Assembly: GCA_016794525.1 (NCBI GenBank)
Contig: JAEUJY010000068.1
Coordinates: 1 to 64,000 of the forward strand
Source of the DNA: Myxococcales bacterium
GTDB taxonomy: Bacteria; Myxococcota_A; Polyangia; Haliangiales; Haliangiaceae
Length of the DNA: 64,000 nt
Reading direction: 5' to 3'
Part shown: piece after piece, positions 58,582 to 64,000 of the stretch
Numbering within the stretch: the stretch's first letter is position 1
Layout of the letters: each line of letters starts with the position of its first letter
Made by a program: the position numbers and the translations under genes
Notes under the pieces: generated by a model
Told to the model about the DNA's origin: nothing
The model's input: only the letters and a program-made list of their open reading frames with translations
Database searches by the model: none

Positions 58582-58938
58582 TCAGAGCGTGATCGTGCGG
58601 AGCGGCTCGGTGCTGGTCTGACGACGCGCCCGGCGATCGTAGCGATCGTCGGGCGTGCGGCCGAGCAAGGCCGCGACGCCCTCGCGGGCGGCGGCCAGGA
58701 GGGCGACGTTGGCGGACAGCTCGAGGCGGACCCGCGCCAGCAGGCGGCGGCCCTCGCCGTCGAGGGTGGTGGTGGCGTGGCGCTCGAGGGCCTCGACCAA
58801 GGCGTGCTTGCGGGCGGTGAGCGACTCCACCGCGGCGAGGTCAAGGCGCGAGATCGCCCGGCGCTCGTCGGCCATCACCGCCCGCAGCACGACCAGGGTA
58901 TCGACCAGGTCGGCGGCCGGTGAAGGCGGCGCGGTCAT
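58582..58938 (-). CDS. flgN: FlgN-like export chaperone for FlgK/FlgL
   Basis: A 118-residue helical protein: ADLVDTLVVLRAVMADERRAI, LAAVESLTARKHALVEALERH, VRLELSANVALLAAAREGV. Length, helical pattern, and position between flgM and flgK match FlgN. ATG overlaps the flgM stop as ATGA. Confidence 0.78.
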   Translation of the reverse strand: MTAPPSPAADLVDTLVVLRAVMADERRAISRLDLAAVESLTARKHALVEALERHATTTLDGEGRRLLARVRLELSANVALLAAAREGVAALLGRTPDDRYDRRARRQTSTEPLRTITL

Positions 58939-59204
58939 CGCTCGCCCTCGCGGGCGAGGTCGTCGTCGAGGATGTTGGCCGCGAGGCGGTCGAGGTCGAC
59001 CACGTACTCGCCCTTGGCCAGGAGCTCGCGCACCCGGCCGACCCGGGCGCTGATCTCGGGGGTAACCCCGCCGGTCCCCGCCGCGCTGGCCTCGGGGCCG
59101 AGCGCCACGACGCTGGCGGGCTGGCCGCTGGCGCGCGTGGAGGTTGGACCGGGCCGGCGTTCGGCATCGGTGATCGGCGTGATGGTGGTGGGGTCGATGC
59201 GCAT
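58935..59204 (-). CDS. flgM: Anti-sigma28 factor FlgM
   Basis: An 89-residue protein, disordered N-terminal half and C-terminal sigma28-binding helices (RVGRVRELLAKGEYVVDLDRLAANILDDDL, written in part) matching the FlgM family. It binds FliA until secreted through the completed hook, gating late genes. This predicts a fliA gene outside the window. GGAG lies upstream of the ATG. Confidence 0.86.
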   Translation of the reverse strand: MRIDPTTITPITDAERRPGPTSTRASGQPASVVALGPEASAAGTGGVTPEISARVGRVRELLAKGEYVVDLDRLAANILDDDLAREGER

Positions 59205-59267
59205 GGGCTTTCTCCAAGCTGGTGGGTCGGCCGCGCAGGCAGGGCGTACAGGGGTGGGTGCGATCTT

Positions 59268-60005
59268 TCAGTACCGGGGGCCCGCCGCCGCTGGCAGCAG
59301 GGGCTCTGGATCGACCGCGTGGCCGTTCACGCGCACCTCGAAGTGCAGGTGGGGGCCGGTGACACGCCCGGTCGCGCCGACGGTGCCGAGCGGTTCTCCC
59401 GCCTCGAGCCGCTGCCCGGGCTTGACCTCGACCGTCGCCAGGTGGGCGTAACGCGTCTCGGATCCGTCGGCGTGGCTGAGGACCACTAGGTTGCCGTAGG
59501 TACCGGCCGGACCAGCGCGGGTGACGGTGCCGGCGGCGGCGGCGCGGGCCGGCGCCCCGGCGGGGGCCGCGATGTCGAGGCCCTCGTGGAAGCTCTCGGC
59601 GTGGGTCACCGGGTGGACGCGCTCGCCGAAGTCCGAGCTGTAGCGCCCGATCGCGGGGGCGACGAACGTGGTCGGCGCGCGCCGCGGCGCGTCGCCGGTC
59701 GCGCGGTCGAACTCGTCGGCGTCGAGGACGACCGCGTCGGGGTCGGCGTCGGGCGCGCCGCCCAGCGCGGTCTCGAAGGTGTCGGCCAGGCCCAGCCCCG
59801 CGCCCGACATGGCGTCGGCGAGCGCGTCGTCGAGCATCGAGCGGAAGGTGTCGCCGGCGAAGCCGCCGTCGAGCAGGCCCGGCGTGCTGGCGCGCGCCTC
59901 GGCCAAGAGCTGCCGCAGGAAGAAGCTCTCGAGCCCCTTGGCGGCGGTGCGCTCGGGGGGCTCGGTCTCGGCGGCGCCGAGCGGCGCGACCGGCGCGGCC
60001 GCCAT
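59268..60005 (-). CDS. flgJ: FlgJ-type rod-binding domain fused to M23 peptidase
   Basis: A 245-residue two-domain protein. The N-terminal FlgJ rod-cap domain (about 20-80) has AAKGLESFFLRQLLAEAR, FAGDTFRSMLDDALADAM, GLGLADTFETAL. The C-terminal M23 metallo-endopeptidase (about 120-240) has SSDFGERVHPVTH, Zn ligands in HEGLDIAAP and HLHFEV. The enteric FlgJ carries a glucosaminidase instead; here peptide cross-links would be cut to let the rod pass. ATG overlaps the flgI stop by 1 nt (TGATG). Confidence 0.9.
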   Translation of the reverse strand: MAAAPVAPLGAAETEPPERTAAKGLESFFLRQLLAEARASTPGLLDGGFAGDTFRSMLDDALADAMSGAGLGLADTFETALGGAPDADPDAVVLDADEFDRATGDAPRRAPTTFVAPAIGRYSSDFGERVHPVTHAESFHEGLDIAAPAGAPARAAAAGTVTRAGPAGTYGNLVVLSHADGSETRYAHLATVEVKPGQRLEAGEPLGTVGATGRVTGPHLHFEVRVNGHAVDPEPLLPAAAGPRY

Positions 60006-61105
60006 CACAGCACCTGCAGCTCGGCGCGCAGCGCGCCAGCGGCGGCGAGCGCCTGGAGGATGGCGATCAGATCGCGCGGCTTGACGCCGAGGCGGTTCAG
60101 CGCCGCGGTCAGCTCGCCGACGCTGGCGGCGCCGGCGATCATGCGCAGCTCGCCGCCGCCCTCGGTGACCCCGACGTCGCTGCGCGGGACCACCTCGGTC
60201 TTGCCGCGGCCCAGCGGCGCGGGCTGGCTGACCTCGGGACGCTCGGCGATCTGCACGCTGAGCCCGCCGTAGGCGATCGCCGCCGGCCCGAGCCGGACCT
60301 GGCCGCCGAGCACGACGGTGCCGGTGCGCTCGTCGACGACGACCCGCGCCACCGCGTCGGGCGTGACCTCGACGCCCTCGATCGTGGCGATCAGCGCGGT
60401 GACCTTGCCCTTCCAGCTCGCGGTGATCGGGACCACGACCGCGCCCGCGTCGCGCGGGATCGCGGCGCCGGCGCCGAGCGCGCCCTCGATCGCGACCGCG
60501 ATCCGGGTCGCGGTGGTGAAGTCGGCGGTCTTGAGGTTCAGGACCAGCTGCCGCTGCGGCATCTGGGTCGGGGCGTTGCCCTCGACGACGGCGCCGCCGG
60601 GGATCCGCGCGACGGTGACGTGGTTCTTGCGCTGGCTGCCGGCGCCGGCCTCGACCAGGAAGCCGCCGACCGCGAGCTGGCCCTGGGCCAGCGCCCAGGT
60701 CCGCAGGTCGGGCCCCTTGAGGGGCGTGCTGATGAGCACGCCGCCGGCCAGGCTCTTGGCCGAGCCCGACGACGCGACGACCACGTCGAGCTGCTGGCCG
60801 GCGCGGGCGAACGGCGGCAGGTCGGCGGTGACCGTCACGATCGCGACGTTCTTGGCGCGCAGCTCCTCGGCGCTGATCTTGATGTCGAGCCGGCTGAGCA
60901 GCTTGGCCATCGAGCGGCGCACGATCGGCGAACTGGCGTCGTCGCCGGTGCCGGCCAGGCCGGTCACCAGGCCCGAGCCGACCAGCTGGTTCTTGCGCAC
61001 GCCCTCGACCGTCGCCAGGTCCTTGATGCGGTCGGCGCGCGCGGGCGCGACCGTCGCCACGCCGGCGCACAGCGCCAGCGCGACCAGCAGGCGCGCCGCG
61101 GTCAC
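60005..61105 (-). CDS. flgI: Flagellar P-ring protein FlgI
   Basis: A 366-residue periplasmic protein with signal peptide (LLVALALCAGVATVAPARA). The mature start DRIKDLATVEGVRKNQLVGSGLVTGLAGTGDD and PPFARAGQQLDVVVASSGSAKSL are diagnostic; GVKPRDLIAILQALAAAGAL closes the protein. GTG at 61105 overlaps the flgH stop (GTGA); an adjacent GTG is also possible. Confidence 0.95.
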   Translation of the reverse strand: MTAARLLVALALCAGVATVAPARADRIKDLATVEGVRKNQLVGSGLVTGLAGTGDDASSPIVRRSMAKLLSRLDIKISAEELRAKNVAIVTVTADLPPFARAGQQLDVVVASSGSAKSLAGGVLISTPLKGPDLRTWALAQGQLAVGGFLVEAGAGSQRKNHVTVARIPGGAVVEGNAPTQMPQRQLVLNLKTADFTTATRIAVAIEGALGAGAAIPRDAGAVVVPITASWKGKVTALIATIEGVEVTPDAVARVVVDERTGTVVLGGQVRLGPAAIAYGGLSVQIAERPEVSQPAPLGRGKTEVVPRSDVGVTEGGGELRMIAGAASVGELTAALNRLGVKPRDLIAILQALAAAGALRAELQVL

Positions 61106-61776
61106 CACGGCCACACCCGCGCCAGCAGGCGGCTGCCCCAGCCCCGGCGTTGCTGATCGCTGACGTCGCCGCGGCCGGTGTACTCGATCTCGGCGTCGGC
61201 GATGCGCGACGACGGGATCGTGTCGTCGTCGGCGATGTCGGCGGTGCGGACGATGCCCGACAGGTAGATGTGGTGCTCCTCCTCGCCGACCATCACCACC
61301 TTGGTGCCCTCGACGTAGAGGTCGCCGTTGCCGAGCTCCTGCTTGACGCGCACCGGCAGCGTCGCCGACAGCGTGCCCTTGCGCGCGATCTTGCCCGAGC
61401 CGGTGAAGCTCATCTCGGACTCGGTGGCGAACAGCTGCGCCGGATCGACGTCGGGGTACTTCTTGGTCAGCGCGGCGAGCAGCCCGACCGCGGCGGGCAT
61501 GCCGTAGCTGGCGCCGTCCTTCTTGCCGAGCTTGGTGCTGGCGTCGCGGGTCGCAGCCTCGCGCTCGTCGATGCGCACCACCAGGATGTCGCCGACGTGG
61601 CGCGCGGTGTCGTCCTCGAACCAGCCGTCGCCGGTGAACAGGCTGCCGTTGGTCGGCGTCGGCCGCGCCGGGTAGGCGTCGGCGACGAACGGCCGGTGCT
61701 TGGGCCGGTACGGCGCGATGTGGGTGGTGCACGCGGTGAGCGTCGCGATCACCAGCCAGGCGAGCGAGCGGGTCAT
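61102..61776 (-). CDS. flgH: Flagellar L-ring lipoprotein FlgH
   Basis: A 224-residue outer-membrane lipoprotein: lipobox LTAC (Cys 16), GSLFTGDGWFEDDTARHVGDILVVRIDE, GSGKIARKGTLSATLPVRV, GDLYVEGTKVVMVGEEEHHIYLSGIVR. It forms the L-ring. ATG overlaps the flgA stop (ATGA) and its stop overlaps flgI. Confidence 0.95.
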   Translation of the reverse strand: MTRSLAWLVIATLTACTTHIAPYRPKHRPFVADAYPARPTPTNGSLFTGDGWFEDDTARHVGDILVVRIDEREAATRDASTKLGKKDGASYGMPAAVGLLAALTKKYPDVDPAQLFATESEMSFTGSGKIARKGTLSATLPVRVKQELGNGDLYVEGTKVVMVGEEEHHIYLSGIVRTADIADDDTIPSSRIADAEIEYTGRGDVSDQQRRGWGSRLLARVWPW

Positions 61777-62450
61777 GGGGCCTCCTCCACGACGACGCGG
61801 TGGTCGTCGACGAGCGTGCCGCGCAGATCGCGGCCGGTGTCGGCGAGGCGCACGATCGCGGCCTCGCCCGGGCGCGCGCTGGCGGCCAGCCGGCCGCGGG
61901 CGCGGATCGTGATCGCGCCGGCCTCGACGATCACCTCGACGTCGGCGCCGCGGGCCACCGGCGGCGGGCGGGTGATCGCCGCGGCGGTGATCACGTCGCC
62001 GGCGGCCAGCGCGGTGGTGGTGATCGTGCCGACGGCGATCGGCGCCGGCTGGGTGCCGGGCGCCATCACCTGGTTGACCGCGACGACGTCGGCGGCGGTG
62101 ATCAGCGCGCCCGCGGGCAGCGCCCGCGTCGTGACGAACGCGGCGGTCTTGGCGGCGATCGTGACCGGCACGAAGCTGGCGCGACCGCCGGCGACCCGCA
62201 CCCGCACGCTGATCCGGCCCGGCCGCGGCGCACGCGGCCACTCGACCGCGACGGCGGCCCGCTCGACCTCGGCGTGGCGACGCGCGAGGGCGCGCGGCAC
62301 GTGGACCGCGACCACCGCGAGCTCGCCCGGCAACCCGACGGCGGCGCCGGCGCCGATCGCGTCGGCCAGCGGCTCGGCGCGGACGGGGGACGCCGCGAAC
62401 GCGAGCAGCGTTAGCAGCGCGAGCAGCAGCGGCAGCCGGCGCGGGCTCAT
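61773..62450 (-). CDS. flgA: P-ring assembly chaperone FlgA
   Basis: A 225-residue periplasmic protein with a signal peptide (LLLALLTLLAFAASPVRA) and the SAF-type C-terminal domain (TTRALPAGALITAADVVAVNQV, AAGDVITAAAITRPPPVARGADVEVIVEAGAITI). It helps FlgI assemble. ATG overlaps the flgG stop as ATGA. Confidence 0.92.
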   Translation of the reverse strand: MSPRRLPLLLALLTLLAFAASPVRAEPLADAIGAGAAVGLPGELAVVAVHVPRALARRHAEVERAAVAVEWPRAPRPGRISVRVRVAGGRASFVPVTIAAKTAAFVTTRALPAGALITAADVVAVNQVMAPGTQPAPIAVGTITTTALAAGDVITAAAITRPPPVARGADVEVIVEAGAITIRARGRLAASARPGEAAIVRLADTGRDLRGTLVDDHRVVVEEAP

Positions 62451-63232
62451 CGCAGCTGCGCCGTCTGGCCGAGCATCTCGTCGGCCGCCTTGATCACGCG
62501 GGTGTTGACCTCGTAGGCGCGCTGCCCCGAGATCAGATCGATCATCTCCTCGACCGCGCTGACGTTGGACAGCTCGAGGCTGCCCTGCGCGAGGCTGCCG
62601 GCGCCGTTCTCGCCGGGGTTGCCGGTGACGGCGTCGCCGGCGGCGGAGGTCTCGCGGAAGAGCGTCCCGCCCATGGCCTCGAGGCCGGCCGGGTTGGCGA
62701 ACGTCGTGATCTGCAGCTGGCCGAGCTCGACCGGCGCGGGATCGCCGGGCATCGTCGCGGTGACCTTGCCGTCGGCGGCGATCGTCATCGTCCCCGCCTC
62801 GGGCGGGATCGTGATCTCGCCGGCCACCGGGTAGCCCTCGCTGGTGACCAGCAGACCGCTGGCGTCGCGCTGGAACGCGCCGTTGCGGGTGTAGGCGGTC
62901 TCGCCCGAGGGCAGCGTGACCGCGAAGAAGCCGTTGCCCTGGATCGCGACGTCGCGCGGGTTGCCGGTCTGGCGCAACTCGCCCTGCCCCTGCATGCGCT
63001 GGGTGGTCGTGACGCGCACGCCGAGCCCGACCTCGAGGCCGCTCGGCGCCGCCGTGCCGTTGCCGGTCGCGGCGCCGGCCGCGCGCATCCGCTGGTACAT
63101 CAGGTCGGCGAACTCGGCGCGGCTCTTCTTGAAGCCGGCGGTCGAGACGTTGGCGATGTTGTTCGCCGTGACGTCGAGCTGGGTCTGCTGGGCTTCCATG
63201 CCGGCGGCGGCGGTGGTGAGGGCACGCAACAT
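62447..63232 (-). CDS. flgG: Flagellar distal rod protein FlgG
   Basis: A 261-residue rod protein: MLRALTTAAAGMEAQQTQLDVTANNIANVSTAGFKKSR, GNPRDVAIQGNGFFAVTLP, and C-terminal LELSNVSAVEEMIDLISGQRAYEVNTRVIKAADEM (quoted in part) match the family over full length. GGAGG lies 6 nt before the ATG. Confidence 0.96.
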   Translation of the reverse strand: MLRALTTAAAGMEAQQTQLDVTANNIANVSTAGFKKSRAEFADLMYQRMRAAGAATGNGTAAPSGLEVGLGVRVTTTQRMQGQGELRQTGNPRDVAIQGNGFFAVTLPSGETAYTRNGAFQRDASGLLVTSEGYPVAGEITIPPEAGTMTIAADGKVTATMPGDPAPVELGQLQITTFANPAGLEAMGGTLFRETSAAGDAVTGNPGENGAGSLAQGSLELSNVSAVEEMIDLISGQRAYEVNTRVIKAADEMLGQTAQLR

Positions 63233-63273
63233 GAGATCCTCCAGAAGTGGGAGCGGTCAGGCGGGGCGACGGA

Positions 63274-63987
63274 TCACTTGGGGCCGCCGAGATCGCGCGC
63301 GGCGCGGCTCTCGACGTCGTGGAAGCCCTGGATCATGCGCAGCAGCGACTCGTACGTGCGCGACACCTTCACCAGGTCGACGACGCCGCGCACGACGTTG
63401 ACGTTGGAGCCTTCGAGCGCGCCCCGGACGACGCGCGGCGGCGGGCCGGCGGTGGGCGCGGCGGTGGCGGAGAACAGGCTGCCGCCTTCGTGTTGCAGCG
63501 TGCCGGGCGCGAAGGTGGCCAGCGCGAGGCTGCCGACCGGGCCGAGCTCGGTCGAGACCGCGCCGTCCTCGCCGATGAAGATCTGGGTCGCCTCGGGCGG
63601 CACCTGCAGCGGACCGCCGTCGGCCGAGCGCACGGCCATCCCGGTCGCGGTGCGCAGCGTGCCCTCGGCGTCGAGCTGGAACGCGCCGGCGCGGGTGTAG
63701 CGGACGCCGCCGGGCGCGTCGACGGCGAAGTAGCCATCGCCCTCGAGCGCGACGTCGAGCGGGCTGCCGGTCGTCGCGATCGCGCCGGGCTGGAGATCGA
63801 CCGCCGGCGTGATCCCGCCGACCAGCGCGACGTCGGGCGAGCGGGCCCGGGCCAGCGCCTCCGCGAACGTGACGCGGCTGCCGCGAAAGCCGGTGGTCGA
63901 CGCGTTGGCGACGTTGTTGGCGGTCACGTCGAGCGCGTTGGACTGCGCGACCGCGCCGGCCGCGGCGACGTAGATGCCGTCACTCAC
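63274..63987 (-). CDS. flgF: Flagellar proximal rod protein FlgF
   Basis: A 237-residue rod protein with the N-terminal DGIYVAAAGAVAQSNALDV, NNVANASTTGFRGSRV, LDVALEGDGYFAVD, LEGSNVNVVRGVVDLVKVSRTYESLLRMIQGF. Shorter than FlgG and placed before it. Its upstream region lies at the window edge, so more flagellar genes may continue outside. Confidence 0.92.
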   Translation of the reverse strand: MSDGIYVAAAGAVAQSNALDVTANNVANASTTGFRGSRVTFAEALARARSPDVALVGGITPAVDLQPGAIATTGSPLDVALEGDGYFAVDAPGGVRYTRAGAFQLDAEGTLRTATGMAVRSADGGPLQVPPEATQIFIGEDGAVSTELGPVGSLALATFAPGTLQHEGGSLFSATAAPTAGPPPRVVRGALEGSNVNVVRGVVDLVKVSRTYESLLRMIQGFHDVESRAARDLGGPK

Positions 63988-64000
63988 CGGCGACCTCGAC

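Overview
The window is very GC-rich DNA with third codon positions almost always G or C, from a Gram-negative bacterium. It has lipoproteins with lipoboxes, an Omp85-type barrel, a TonB-dependent receptor, and flagellar L- and P-ring genes. Four Hanks-type Ser/Thr kinases (one with AAA+TPR, one with TPR, one with a zinc ribbon), many two-component and sigma54-activator genes, an HDOD protein and Asp/Ala/Pro-rich lipoprotein linkers point to a Myxococcota-like (former deltaproteobacterial) chromosome, probably a flagellated Polyangia/Haliangiales-type lineage. That placement is inference from gene style, not a phylogeny.

Region 1 (1-31.9 kb) is a mosaic of mostly short transcription units. It holds a secreted SpvB/TcdB-RHS-like protein with a degenerate end, a small Cys-rich protein, a cysteine-synthase-family enzyme, a Fur-box-controlled outer-membrane barrel plus cytochrome c lipoprotein, a membrane-anchored barnase-like RNase, a DJ-1/PfpI protein, a kinase-AAA-TPR giant, a TonB receptor and a pectin-acetylesterase-like lipoprotein. 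Next come selD, which contains an in-frame UGA read as selenocysteine, its kinase operon, an Omp85/DUF4390/NtrY operon, peroxiredoxin, a kinase-TPR protein, an FHA-GGDEF protein, an esterase and glycerol kinase. Many of these genes lack a Shine-Dalgarno sequence and carry a TANNNT box 5-8 nt before the start codon, a strong hint of leaderless mRNAs.

Region 2 (31.9-43.5 kb) carries an Hsp70-like ATPase, motAB and a signalling island: HDOD, two stand-alone receivers, two sigma54 activators, a receiver-histidine kinase, and a kinase with a GspE-N-terminal-like domain.

Region 3 (43.5-64 kb) is a flagellar and flagellin-glycosylation locus. fliL is followed by pseI-pseH-methyltransferase-SpsF/PseF-maf-MinD-like on the plus strand. 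Convergent to it is pseC-pseB-pseG on the minus strand. Then, all on the minus strand, come flgF-G-A-H-I-J(M23)-M-N-K-L and fliC-fliD-fliS-fliT-like. Together the pse genes supply nearly every step to CMP-pseudaminic acid, Maf would attach it to flagellin, and FlgM gates late genes through sigma28. I saw no tRNA, rRNA, CRISPR array, IS element or phage attachment site.
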